Positions 53,387 to 61,959 of a stretch of DNA of 64,000 nucleotides are shown here, piece after piece. The notes under the pieces are model-generated. The model made no database searches. It was given only the letters and a program-made list of their open reading frames with translations, and was not told the DNA's origin. Within the stretch, counting starts at the first letter, position 1. Every line of letters begins with the position of its first letter. Position numbers and translations under genes: made by a program. The stretch comes from Dermabacter indicis (GTDB lineage: Bacteria > Actinomycetota > Actinomycetes > Actinomycetales > Dermabacteraceae), in contig CYUG01000011.1 of NCBI GenBank assembly GCA_001403775.1, forward strand, positions 618,900 to 682,899, given 5' to 3'.

Positions 53387-54673
53387 CTAGGCGAGGCGAT
53401 CGAGCACGAGCGAGCCACGCTCGAACTCGTCAACGTTCTCGATGCTCCACGCACCGTCAATTGCTTCGAGCGACCGTGCGAAGCGGTCCTCGGTGTCGGT
53501 CAGGAGTGTCGCGAGGACCTCGCCCTTCGCGACGCGGTCGCCGACGGTCTTGTGGAGGCGCACGCCGGCGCCAAACTGCACGGCCTCACCGGGCCGCGAG
53601 CGGCCCGCACCGAGGCGCCAGCCTGCAACGCCGACCTTCATGGCATCGAGGCCCGTCACGCAACCGTCGGAATCCGCAACGAGCTCGTGACTGTATTTCG
53701 CGACCGGGAGTGCGGCCTCCGGATCTCCGCCTTGCGCGCGGATCATGGCCTTCCACGTATCCATCGCGCGGCCATCTTTGAGCGCCGCGTCGACGTCCAC
53801 ATCTTTGATCCCCGCGGCGGCGAGCATCTCGGTCGCGAGTGCGATGGTGAGCTCGACGACGTCGGCGGGACCGCCACCAGCGAGGACCTCGAGGCTTTCC
53901 TCGACTTCAATCGCGTTCCCCACCGCGCGCCCGAGAGGCACAGACATGTCGGTGAGCAGCGCGACCGTGTTCACGCCCGCGTCCGTGCCGAGGTCGACCA
54001 TCGTGCGTGCGAGCTCGCGCGCCATCTGCTCATCTTCCATGAACGCACCCGCGCCGGTCTTGACATCGAGCACGAGGGACGCCGTGCCTTCGGCGATCTT
54101 CTTGCTCATGATCGAGCTTGCGATGAGCGGAATGCAGTTCACGGTACCCGTGACGTCGCGGAGTGCGTAGAGCTTCTTGTCGGCCGGGGCGAGCCCGCTG
54201 CCCGCCGCGCATACGACCGCGCCAACGCTCTCGAGCTGACGCATCATTTCGTCGTTCGTGAGGTTCGCGCGCCATCCCGGGATCGACTCGAGCTTGTCGA
54301 GGGTTCCTCCCGTGTGGCCGAGGCCGCGGCCGCTCAGCTGCGGGACCGCGACGCCGAAGGACGCAACGAGCGGGGCGAGCGGGAGGGTGATCTTGTCGCC
54401 CACACCGCCGGTAGAGTGCTTGTCGGTTGTCGTCTTCGAGAGCGCGTCAAAGCTCATGCGCTCGCCCGAGGCGATCATCGCCTTCGTCCACAGTGCGATC
54501 TCTTCGCGGCTCATGCCGTTGAGGAAGATCGCCATCGCGAGGGCGCTCATTTGCTCGTCCGCAATGACACCTCGCGTGTAGGCGTCGATCGTCCACGCGA
54601 TCTGTTCGGGAGTGAGCTCGCGCTTATCGCGCTTCGCGTGAATCACGTCGACAGCGTCAAATGCTTCAGCCAT
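53387..54673 (-). CDS. deoA: Thymidine/pyrimidine-nucleoside phosphorylase DeoA
   Basis: 428 residues. KHSTGGVGDKITLPLAPLVA and SGRGLGHTGGTLDKLESIPG are the phosphate- and nucleoside-binding signatures; the alpha/beta domain and the C-terminal barrel-sandwich domain are complete. It splits thymidine (and uridine in type II enzymes) to base plus deoxyribose-1-P. AAAGGA precedes the ATG. It is the last gene of the bmp-ABC-cdd-deoA block. Confidence 0.95.
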   Translation of the reverse strand: MAEAFDAVDVIHAKRDKRELTPEQIAWTIDAYTRGVIADEQMSALAMAIFLNGMSREEIALWTKAMIASGERMSFDALSKTTTDKHSTGGVGDKITLPLAPLVASFGVAVPQLSGRGLGHTGGTLDKLESIPGWRANLTNDEMMRQLESVGAVVCAAGSGLAPADKKLYALRDVTGTVNCIPLIASSIMSKKIAEGTASLVLDVKTGAGAFMEDEQMARELARTMVDLGTDAGVNTVALLTDMSVPLGRAVGNAIEVEESLEVLAGGGPADVVELTIALATEMLAAAGIKDVDVDAALKDGRAMDTWKAMIRAQGGDPEAALPVAKYSHELVADSDGCVTGLDAMKVGVAGWRLGAGRSRPGEAVQFGAGVRLHKTVGDRVAKGEVLATLLTDTEDRFARSLEAIDGAWSIENVDEFERGSLVLDRLA

Positions 54674-54709
54674 GGTCAGTCCTTTCGAGAGAGGCGGATG
54701 CGCATGCGC

Positions 54710-55111
54710 CTACGCATGAGGCGCCGCGGCATCGAGGTCCGCGGGGCCGAAGGACTGCGGGAGCATTTCCTCGAGACTCGCCTCGCCCTTCGGCGTGAGA
54801 ATTGTGAAATCTGGTGCCGCATGCTCCGCGAGGAGCTGACGGCAGCGCCCGCACGGCATGATGACCTCGCCGAGGCGGTTGACGCACACGAATGCGCGGA
54901 CCTTCCCGCCGCCGGTCGCGAACAGCTCGGAGATCATGCCGCATTCGGCGCACAGCGTCACGCCGTAGCCGGCGTTTTCGACGTTGCAGCCCCGCACGAT
55001 GCGGCCGTCATCCACGAGGCCCGCGGCGCCCACGGGGTAACGGGAATACGGCACGTAGGCGCGGTTCGCGACCTCGAGCGCCGCCTGGAGAAGGGGTCTA
55101 AAATCCACCAT
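54710..55111 (-). CDS. cdd: Cytidine deaminase
   Basis: 133 residues. YSRYPVGAAGLVDDG, NVENAGYGVTLCAEC (catalytic Glu and zinc Cys) and MPCGRCRQLL (zinc Cys pair) are the signature of the tetrameric Cdd. It converts (deoxy)cytidine to (deoxy)uridine. I chose the ATG at 55111, 13 bases after the ABC permease stop; the longer frame is inside the permease gene. The C-terminus is extended by a short FGPADLDAAAPHA tail. Confidence 0.94.
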   Translation of the reverse strand: MVDFRPLLQAALEVANRAYVPYSRYPVGAAGLVDDGRIVRGCNVENAGYGVTLCAECGMISELFATGGGKVRAFVCVNRLGEVIMPCGRCRQLLAEHAAPDFTILTPKGEASLEEMLPQSFGPADLDAAAPHA

Positions 55112-55124
55112 CGTGAGAGGGCCC

Positions 55125-56474
55125 TTACTGCTTGATGTACGGCTCGCCATCTGCGGCGGGAACGCGCACGCGTCCCACGAAACCCGCGACGGCAAACAGG
55201 GTCACAATGTACGGCAGCATCGCGAGGAACTCCGAGGGCACGGTGGCCTTGTGGAGATCCGGCGGGAGCGAACTCGAGAGGATGCCGAGGTTCTGCTGGA
55301 GCGCCGTCGCGAACGCGAAGAACAGCGCCGCACACATGGCCCCGACGGGGTGGTAGCGCCCGAGGATCATGGCGGCAAGCGCGATGTAGCCCTTACCGGC
55401 GCTCATTTCCTTCGCGAATGCCACGTTGGTGCCAATCGTGAGGGTTGCACCGCCGAGGCCGGCGACCGCGGAGCCCAAAAGGACGTTGCTCCAGCGCGTG
55501 CGTGCCACGTTGATGCCCACGGTGTCAGCGGCGAGCGGGTGCTCGCCCACGGCCCTCACGCGAAGGCCCCAGCGCGTCCAGAAGAGCGCGGTTGTGAGAG
55601 CCGCAACGATCACCCACATGAGGTACACGAGAATGTTCTGATCGAACAGTGCGGGGCCGATCACCGGGATGTCGGAGAGCACCGGGACGCGAAGGTTCGG
55701 AAGGCGCATCGGCGTATTGAAGTGTTCCGGATCCTGCTTCATGAGCGTGCCGAAGAGGAAGCCCGTAAGACCGATCGCGAGGACGTTGAGCACAACCCCC
55801 ACGATGATCTGCTGAACGTGGTAGCCCACGGCGAAGAGCGCGAGCAAAGCGCCGATGAGAAGCGCGACGACCGGAGCGGCGATCATGCCGATCCACGGGC
55901 TTCCCGTCATCGAGCCCACGAGTGCCGCACCGAACGCCCCGAGCAGGAGCTGCCCCTCAATCGCGATGTTCACCACGCCGGCACGCTCCGAAAGCACGCC
56001 CGAAAGCGCACCGAACACGAGCGGGACCGCGAGCGCGAGAGTGGCCTGAAGAAGGTAGCCAAGGTCGAGCGCCTGGCCGGCAACCGCCCAGACGAGAAAG
56101 TCGAACGCCCAAAGAACACCGAAGACGACCTGCACAAATCCCTTCGTGCCGCGCGGCCACGCGATGTTTTTCGCCTGCATGATCCACGTGAAAGCCGCGA
56201 TCGCGAGGAGAGCAATGCCGAGCACGAGCGAGGTCGCTTGCGCCGGAAGGGCGATCCGCTGAGGGACCCCCATGTCGGTGAACATGGATTCGCGAGCGAT
56301 CGTGAAGCTTGAATCGTGACCTGGAACAGCTCCGAGCCAGAATCCCGCGAGAGCGATGAGCGCGAAGACGCTCAGGGCTGCGGGCATGTGCCACCAGTTC
56401 GGTAGGCGCCCCTTGACCGTATCGAGAACGACAACGTCATCGGTGGGAAGCGCGCGAGGATCGTGAATGCTCAT
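55125..56474 (-). CDS. Nucleoside ABC transporter permease (second)
   Basis: 449 residues. Eight to ten membrane helices with the EAA-type GLRVRAVGEHPLAADTVGI (about 340-358). SGVLSERAGVVNIAIEG is the hallmark of the BMP-family (YufQ/NupQ) permeases. Together with the first permease it forms the membrane channel for nucleosides. GGAGG precedes the ATG, one base after the upstream permease stop. Confidence 0.92.
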   Translation of the reverse strand: MSIHDPRALPTDDVVVLDTVKGRLPNWWHMPAALSVFALIALAGFWLGAVPGHDSSFTIARESMFTDMGVPQRIALPAQATSLVLGIALLAIAAFTWIMQAKNIAWPRGTKGFVQVVFGVLWAFDFLVWAVAGQALDLGYLLQATLALAVPLVFGALSGVLSERAGVVNIAIEGQLLLGAFGAALVGSMTGSPWIGMIAAPVVALLIGALLALFAVGYHVQQIIVGVVLNVLAIGLTGFLFGTLMKQDPEHFNTPMRLPNLRVPVLSDIPVIGPALFDQNILVYLMWVIVAALTTALFWTRWGLRVRAVGEHPLAADTVGINVARTRWSNVLLGSAVAGLGGATLTIGTNVAFAKEMSAGKGYIALAAMILGRYHPVGAMCAALFFAFATALQQNLGILSSSLPPDLHKATVPSEFLAMLPYIVTLFAVAGFVGRVRVPAADGEPYIKQ

Positions 56475-56475
56475 C

Positions 56476-57807
56476 TCATGCCTCCTTCGAAGCGTCGGTG
56501 GTGCCGTCTGCGGGAGCGTCCGCGCGGTGGCTGCCGGCTGCGGCGGGAGTCTTCTGGGTTCCGACGGTTGCCGGGGTGGCGTCGGATTTCTCGTTCTTTT
56601 CCGTGCGCTCGCCGGACGAATCCGCATCGCTCTTCTTGTCGCGCGCGAGGACCGAAAGCCCCGTGAGCGTACGCACGAGCGGCGGAGCGGCGATGAAGAG
56701 CACAACGAGGGCCTGGACGATACTCACAAGGTCGATCGGCACGCCCTGGCTTGATTCCATGAAGCGCCCACCTACGCCGAGTGCGGCGAAGAGGAGACCC
56801 GCGAGAAGGATGCCAATGGGGCCCGAGCGGCCGAGAAGTGCGACCGTGATCGCGTCGAAGCCGATGCTGCCCGCGATGCCGCTCGTGAGGCGATGTTCGG
56901 TGCCGAGCAAGTGCACGGATCCGGCGAGGCCCACGAGGGCGCCGGCGACCACCATGACGAGGAAACTCGTGGTGCCCACCTTGATGCCCGCGACCTGGGC
57001 GGCCCTGGGGTTTTCACCGACCGTACGGAACTTGAAGCCGAGCGAGCTTCTCGTGAGAAGCCACCACATGAACACGCCCGCGAGGAGCATGACAAAAAGT
57101 CCCACGTGCAGGCGGTACCCGGTCACGAGAGTCGGCAGCTGCGCGTTGACGGCGACATTGGGGGAAACGGGCTGCGACGTATTTGCCGCGGTGAACGCCT
57201 CGGTCGTGAGCAGGAAGCCGAGCAGCGAGACCGCAATCCAGTTCAGCATGATGGTCGAGATGACCTCGTTCGCCTCAAAGCGCGCCTTGAGGAAGCCGGC
57301 GATACCGCCCCACACCGCGCCCGCAAGAGCGCCCACGGCGAGCGCGACGAGGAGGTGGATGACGGGCGGGAGGAAGGTCCATGTAAAGCCGACGTACCCG
57401 GCCATCGTCGCGCCCATGAGCAGCTGACCCGTGCCGCCAATGTTGAACATGCCGGCCCTGAAACCGACCGCCATGCCGTACGCGGCGATGATGAGGGGCG
57501 TGGCAACCGTGAGGGTCTCAAAAAGCGGCCGCCACATGAGGGCGGTCGTCCGGGCTTTGTAGTCGAAGATCGCGCCGCGGAACATCGCCTCGTACGCGCC
57601 AATAATCGCTTCCCACGACGCGCTGAAGAAGTCGCCCGGTCGCGCGAAGACGTATCCGAGCGAGTCGCGGACGTCTTCGTTCGCGACAAGGATGAGGATG
57701 CTGCCGATGATCGCCGAAATGACGAACGCCCCGATGACAACCGAGACTTCGCTTCGGCCAATCCTTTGGGCGAGCGCGCGATTCGAGCGTGCGTCTTGTG
57801 CGCTCAC
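56476..57807 (-). CDS. Nucleoside ABC transporter permease (first)
   Basis: 443 residues. Several membrane helices; AVGFRAGMFNIGGTGQLLMGA and RTVGENPRAAQVAGIKVG are the YufP/NupP-type signatures. The Asp/Glu/Lys/Thr-rich tail after about residue 395 is disordered. GTG start overlaps the ATPase gene stop (GTGA) and AAGGAGAT lies upstream, so all three transport genes are coupled. Confidence 0.92.
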   Translation of the reverse strand: MSAQDARSNRALAQRIGRSEVSVVIGAFVISAIIGSILILVANEDVRDSLGYVFARPGDFFSASWEAIIGAYEAMFRGAIFDYKARTTALMWRPLFETLTVATPLIIAAYGMAVGFRAGMFNIGGTGQLLMGATMAGYVGFTWTFLPPVIHLLVALAVGALAGAVWGGIAGFLKARFEANEVISTIMLNWIAVSLLGFLLTTEAFTAANTSQPVSPNVAVNAQLPTLVTGYRLHVGLFVMLLAGVFMWWLLTRSSLGFKFRTVGENPRAAQVAGIKVGTTSFLVMVVAGALVGLAGSVHLLGTEHRLTSGIAGSIGFDAITVALLGRSGPIGILLAGLLFAALGVGGRFMESSQGVPIDLVSIVQALVVLFIAAPPLVRTLTGLSVLARDKKSDADSSGERTEKNEKSDATPATVGTQKTPAAAGSHRADAPADGTTDASKEA

Positions 57808-59378
57808 GAGAGATCTCCTTCCTCGCTCGGGGCGCTCTCGGTGAGCGTTCCCGTGCCCTTGGCAACCGCCTCGCGGGCCGCCTCAGCGCTATAGCCAGCC
57901 ATCATGAGGCCAAGGACTTCTCGACTCTCATCACCGGGGACGATTCCGAGGATTTCACCGCGATACATCACGGCGATGCGGTCGGCGAGCTGACACACCT
58001 CGTCGAGTTCGGTCGAGACGATGATGACGGGGGTTCCCTTGTCGCGTTCCACGACGATGCGCTTGTGGAGAAACTCGATTGACCCCACGTCGACGCCGCG
58101 CGTGGGCTGCGAGGCGATAAAGAGCGAGAGGTCTCGCGAGAGGGCGCGGCTCATGACGACCTTTTGCTGGTTGCCCCCCGAAAGCGAGCCAACGGGAAGG
58201 TCGATGCCCGTGGTGCGAATATCGAATTCCGTGACCTGGCCTTCGGCATGCTCACGGATCGTTCCGGGGTGGAGCGACACGACGGAGCCGAAGGGCTTGC
58301 GATCGTGTTGGTCAAGCACGAGGTTCTCAGCAACCGAGAATGACTTCATGAGGGCGTCTTCGGTGCGGTCCTCGGGAACGAACCCGACGCCCTCGTCCAG
58401 GATGCGTTTGGTACTGAGCCCCACGAGGTCGGTTCCGTTCAATCGAGCGTGACCACTGACGTGGTGCTGAAGACCGAGGAGCGCTTCGGTCAGCTCGGTC
58501 TGGCCATTGCCCTGAACACCGGCAACACCGAGAATTTCGCCTTCGTGGACATCGAAGCTCACGGAATTCAAAAGTTTGAGACCGTTACTGTCGGTGACCG
58601 TAAGGCCATCGACCTCGAGGGCGGTTTTTCCGCCTTTCGGCGGGGTCTTTTCGAAATCGAGGGCGACCGTGCGGCCCACCATCATGTTCGCGAGCTCCGT
58701 TTGTGGAGCGCCCGGGTCCGCAGAGCCCACGACCTTGCCGCGGCGAATGACGGTGATCCGATCCGCGACGGCCTTGACCTCGCGAAGCTTGTGCGTGATG
58801 AATACGATCGACGTGCCCTCGCTCTTCAGCTGGCGCATGATCTGCATGAGCTCATCGGTCTCTTGCGGCGTGAGCACGGCCGTGGGCTCGTCGAGGACGA
58901 GCACCTCGGCGCGGCGCGAAAGCGCCTTGATGATTTCCACGCGCTGCTGGGCGCCGACGGGCAAGTCTTCGACCTGCGCGTCCGGGTCAATGTCGAATCC
59001 GAAACGCTTCGAAATCTCGCGCACCTTCGCGCGGGCCTGGTCGAGATCGAGGAAAGCCCCCTTCGTGGGCTCGTGGCCGAGAGCAACGTTTTCCGCGACG
59101 GTAAAAACGGGGATGAGCATGAAGTGCTGGTGCACCATGCCAATGCCGGCCGCCATCGCCTCGCCTGGACCCGCAAACTGCACGGGCTTATCGTCGATAA
59201 GAATCTGGCCGCCGTCGGGCTGGTACAGCCCGTAAAGGACGTTCATGAGGGTGGACTTGCCCGCGCCGTTTTCACCGAGGAGCGAGTGAATCTCACCCTC
59301 GTTGATGACCAGATCGATGTGGTCATTGGCTACGAGTGAGCCGAACACCTTCGTGATGCCTCGCAGTTCGAGTTTCAC
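57804..59378 (-). CDS. Nucleoside ABC transporter, double ATP-binding subunit
   Basis: 524 residues with two ABC domains (YufO/NupO, RbsA-like). The first has Walker A GENGAGKST, the Q-loop region MVHQHFMLIPVFTVAENV, and Walker B VLVLDEPTAVL. The second has a degenerate P-loop GVQGNGQTEL but a full signature SLSGGNQQKVVMSR. This asymmetry is normal for the family. I chose the GTG at 59378 (VKLELRGITKVFG; GGAAGG upstream). A hairpin lies between it and the binding-protein gene. Confidence 0.94.
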   Translation of the reverse strand: MKLELRGITKVFGSLVANDHIDLVINEGEIHSLLGENGAGKSTLMNVLYGLYQPDGGQILIDDKPVQFAGPGEAMAAGIGMVHQHFMLIPVFTVAENVALGHEPTKGAFLDLDQARAKVREISKRFGFDIDPDAQVEDLPVGAQQRVEIIKALSRRAEVLVLDEPTAVLTPQETDELMQIMRQLKSEGTSIVFITHKLREVKAVADRITVIRRGKVVGSADPGAPQTELANMMVGRTVALDFEKTPPKGGKTALEVDGLTVTDSNGLKLLNSVSFDVHEGEILGVAGVQGNGQTELTEALLGLQHHVSGHARLNGTDLVGLSTKRILDEGVGFVPEDRTEDALMKSFSVAENLVLDQHDRKPFGSVVSLHPGTIREHAEGQVTEFDIRTTGIDLPVGSLSGGNQQKVVMSRALSRDLSLFIASQPTRGVDVGSIEFLHKRIVVERDKGTPVIIVSTELDEVCQLADRIAVMYRGEILGIVPGDESREVLGLMMAGYSAEAAREAVAKGTGTLTESAPSEEGDLS

Positions 59379-59458
59379 GAGCACTGCCTTCCGTGAGTGA
59401 CACGGACCCACCGGGCCCGAGGGGTGTCGGAGTTCGAGTATAGGGGTTTTGGGGCGAC

Positions 59459-59490
59459 TGGCGGCCCCCTCCAGAGGGAGAGGGCCGCCA
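59459..59490 (-). terminator. Hairpin between bmp and the ABC ATPase gene
   Basis: TGGCGGCCC and GGGCCGCCA, nine pairs, with extra C/G pairing inside, about 40 bases after the bmp stop codon and 80 bases before the ATPase start. There is no T-run. In binding-protein transporters such a hairpin often lowers read-through or protects the upstream mRNA, so the binding protein is made in excess. Confidence 0.6.
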
Positions 59491-59532
59491 ACCTAATGAG
59501 TGATGCTCGTCACAGAAACTGAGGTGAAGCGC

Positions 59533-60627
59533 TCAGTGCTTGGGCGATGCGGGCGAGTTCACTTCAATCTCGCCACTGATGATCTGCTGCTTGAGATCCT
59601 CGACCTCCTTCTTGAGATCGGCGGAGACTTCCCCGTCGAACTCGTGGAAGGGCGCGAGGCCAACGCCACCGTTCTCGAGGGTACCGACGTACGGCTCGCT
59701 CGAGAACTTACCTTCAGCGGCCTCGGTGCCGGTCTGCTCGACCGCGGTGGCAATTTCCTTCATGACCGAGGTGAGGATGACGTCCTTCGCATCGGGGTTA
59801 CTTTCCACGCCATCGGTGTCGACCCAGACGACCATGACGTCGTCCTTTTCCTTCGCTGCTGCGAGAGTACCCGCACCAACGGGGCCCGCGACGGGCATGA
59901 TGACGTCCGCGCCCTGAGAGATGAAGCCTTCAGTGAGAGCCTTACCCTTCGTCTGGTCCTCGAAATCGCCGGTGAACGAGCCGTCCTGGCTGTCCTTGTT
60001 CCAGCCGAGAACCTTGACGTTTGTACCGTGAACCTCGTTGTACTTCGCAACGCCATCGGCGAAGCCATCCATGAAGATCGTCACCGAGGGGATCTTCGCG
60101 CCGCCGTAAGTCGCGACCGTGCCGGTCTTGGAAGTTCCGGCCGCAACGTAACCCGCGAGGTAGGCCGCCTGGGCGGTGTCAAACGTCAGGGGTTTGACGT
60201 TCTCAACCTCGACGGGATTGCCGTCGGCATCCTGAGCGGTCGAGTCGATGATCGCATAGTGAAGATCGGGGTTGGCCTCGGCCTCAGCCTTGAGGGTCTG
60301 CGAGAAGAGGTAGCCAACCGCATAGATGATGTTGCACTCGCCCTGCACCATGTTCTGCAGGTTCGGCGAGAAGTCCGCCTCGCTCGAGGACTCGGCGGTC
60401 TGGACCTTGTAACCCTTATTTTCCTTGAGGGCCGTGAGGCCGTCGAAGCCGGATTCATTGAACGACTTGTCATCGAAGCCGCCCGAATCGGACACCATGC
60501 AAGCCTTGAAATCGCTGCCCTTGCCGGAACCGGAACCGGCGTCGGACTCTTCGGGGGGAGTACCGCAGGCGGAGAGGACGAGAGCGCCGGCACCAAGCAG
60601 TGCGGCCGCGCGGGAAAGGGACTTCAC
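59533..60627 (-). CDS. BMP-family nucleoside-binding lipoprotein
   Basis: 364 residues. The signal peptide ends in a lipobox (LVLSAC), then a Gly/Ser/Glu linker and a BMP (PnrA/MED) domain: KACMVSDSGGFDDKSFNESGFDGL, YIVGYLF-like NIIYAVGYLFSQTL, and PVAGPVGAGTL. These proteins bind purine or pyrimidine nucleosides outside the membrane and deliver them to the ABC channel encoded next. GTG start at 60627, with GGAGG upstream. It is the head gene of the nucleoside uptake operon. Confidence 0.93.
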   Translation of the reverse strand: MKSLSRAAALLGAGALVLSACGTPPEESDAGSGSGKGSDFKACMVSDSGGFDDKSFNESGFDGLTALKENKGYKVQTAESSSEADFSPNLQNMVQGECNIIYAVGYLFSQTLKAEAEANPDLHYAIIDSTAQDADGNPVEVENVKPLTFDTAQAAYLAGYVAAGTSKTGTVATYGGAKIPSVTIFMDGFADGVAKYNEVHGTNVKVLGWNKDSQDGSFTGDFEDQTKGKALTEGFISQGADVIMPVAGPVGAGTLAAAKEKDDVMVVWVDTDGVESNPDAKDVILTSVMKEIATAVEQTGTEAAEGKFSSEPYVGTLENGGVGLAPFHEFDGEVSADLKKEVEDLKQQIISGEIEVNSPASPKH

Positions 60628-60639
60628 GATTGCCTCCAA

Positions 60640-60754
60640 CGTGAGGGGATGAGTTGACGGTGCGCCCGGCCGGTCCGAGCACCCTCCTCATAATGTAACG
60701 CTCCGTTAACCTGAATGCACTCCCAGATTCGCCTCTACCGCAAGGAGTGCGGCA
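60640..60754. promoter_or_regulatory. Promoter region of the nucleoside uptake operon
   Basis: On the minus strand a TACATT hexamer (60691-60696) could be the -10. It abuts a perfect inverted repeat TAACG-CTC-CGTTA (60696-60708), a likely repressor site. The -35 is not clear. The manC stop lies at the other end of the gap. Confidence 0.4.
60696..60708. promoter_or_regulatory. Candidate repressor operator TAACG-CTC-CGTTA
   Basis: Perfect 5-3-5 inverted repeat next to the putative -10 of bmp. Its position would block RNA polymerase, fitting a LacI/GntR/DeoR-type nucleoside-responsive repressor, though no such regulator is encoded in the window. Confidence 0.4.
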
Positions 60755-61876
60755 CTACGCGAGCGGGCCGAGCCCCTCGCCCTCGAGCCGCTTGACGAGT
60801 GCACCCACGCTCTGCGCTCTCGCATCATCAACGATAAGCAGCACGTCCCCCGCGTCGACGACGCTCACCCCCTCGAGCCCCACGAGCGCAATCGGACGTT
60901 CAGAATTCGAATACACGCGAGCACGGCTGCTCTCACTCACCACCGTGGCGCCGCCAACGACATCAACTCCCCCGTCCTCATCCTTGTCGCCTTTCCCAAG
61001 GCGCGCGAGCGACCCAAAATCCCCCACATCGTCCCAGTCGAAGGTCGCAGGCACGACGGCGACGGCACCGCGCGAAGCGAGCGGCTCGGCAAGCGCGTGA
61101 TCGATCGCGATTGACTCAAGGCTCTCCCACAGTTCCTCACCGTGCGCGGAGAGCTCGCCATCCGTCATGTCGTCTGCAAGCGACCTCGCCGCGTCTCCCA
61201 TGCCGGGGTGAAGGTCCTCGAGCGCCTCGAGGAGCACGCTGGCCTTCACCACGAACATCCCCGCATTCCACATAAAACGCCCGCTCTTCACAAACTCAGC
61301 GGCGGTTTCCGCATCGGGCTTCTCCACGAATCGCGCCACGCTGAGCGCCCCGGCAGAACGAAGCGCGATCGCGTCCTCATCCGCCGCATCCGACGGGTAA
61401 GCCTCGATGTACCCGAAGGCACTCGAGGGCGAGGTCGGCTCAATCCCCATCGTCGCGAGGTAGCCGAGCTCCGCGGCGGCGATCGCGCTATAGATGCCCT
61501 TCCAGAAGTCTTCCTTCGGCGAGATCACGTGATCGGCCGCGAAGGAGCCGATGATCGCGCCAGGATGCTCGCGTTCCGCAACCGCCGCGGCCCACGCAAT
61601 CGCGGGCATTGAATTCTTGCCGCTCGGCTCGGCGAGGATATGTGCGCGCTTTCCCACCTGGGCGGCAACCGCCTCTCGGTGCGCCCGGCCCGTCACAATA
61701 ATCGGTGTCACCGACGACAGTGGCGCGAGCCTCTCGAGCGTATCGAGGAGGAGGCTCGCGCCACTTCCGGCCAAATCGAGAAGGAACTTCGGTTGGCTCT
61801 TGCGCGAAAGCGGCCAGAGCCTCGTGCCCGAGCCGCCAGCCGGGACCACGGGGATAAACGGTGAGGAATTGGTCAT
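60755..61876 (-). CDS. manC: Mannose-1-phosphate guanylyltransferase
   Basis: 373 residues. VVPAGGSGTRLWPLSRKSQPKFLL is the nucleotidyltransferase signature (GGxGTRLWPLSR...PK). FVEKPDAETAAEFV and WNAGMFV follow at usual spacing. It lacks the fused isomerase domain of the long ManC type. It makes GDP-mannose from mannose-1-P (product of manB at 15668) for mannosylated glycolipids or proteins. The start has no ribosome-binding site; TAACCT lies six bases upstream. Confidence 0.94.
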   Translation of the reverse strand: MTNSSPFIPVVPAGGSGTRLWPLSRKSQPKFLLDLAGSGASLLLDTLERLAPLSSVTPIIVTGRAHREAVAAQVGKRAHILAEPSGKNSMPAIAWAAAVAEREHPGAIIGSFAADHVISPKEDFWKGIYSAIAAAELGYLATMGIEPTSPSSAFGYIEAYPSDAADEDAIALRSAGALSVARFVEKPDAETAAEFVKSGRFMWNAGMFVVKASVLLEALEDLHPGMGDAARSLADDMTDGELSAHGEELWESLESIAIDHALAEPLASRGAVAVVPATFDWDDVGDFGSLARLGKGDKDEDGGVDVVGGATVVSESSRARVYSNSERPIALVGLEGVSVVDAGDVLLIVDDARAQSVGALVKRLEGEGLGPLA

Positions 61877-61888
61877 GGGCCAAGGTTA
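61877..61888 (-). promoter_or_regulatory. Putative -10 (TAACCT) six bases before manC
   Basis: On the minus strand TAACCT-TGGCCC-ATG. Same spacing as the other leaderless candidates. Confidence 0.5.
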
Positions 61889-61959
61889 GCGGAACCGGCG
61901 CTCAGGTTGTGGGCGCGACGCCTCCGCCATCTATCCGCGCCTTGCTCACCGCGCGACTC

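Noticed and set aside
53318-55135. 605-residue plus-strand open frame over deoA and cdd
   Set aside because: It is antisense to two clear enzymes. Long shadow frames are usual in this high-GC sequence and its translation has no recognisable domain.
55113-56312. 399-residue plus-strand open frame over the ABC permease
   Set aside because: Antisense to a membrane protein; composition dominated by R, E, D and H as expected for a shadow of hydrophobic codons.
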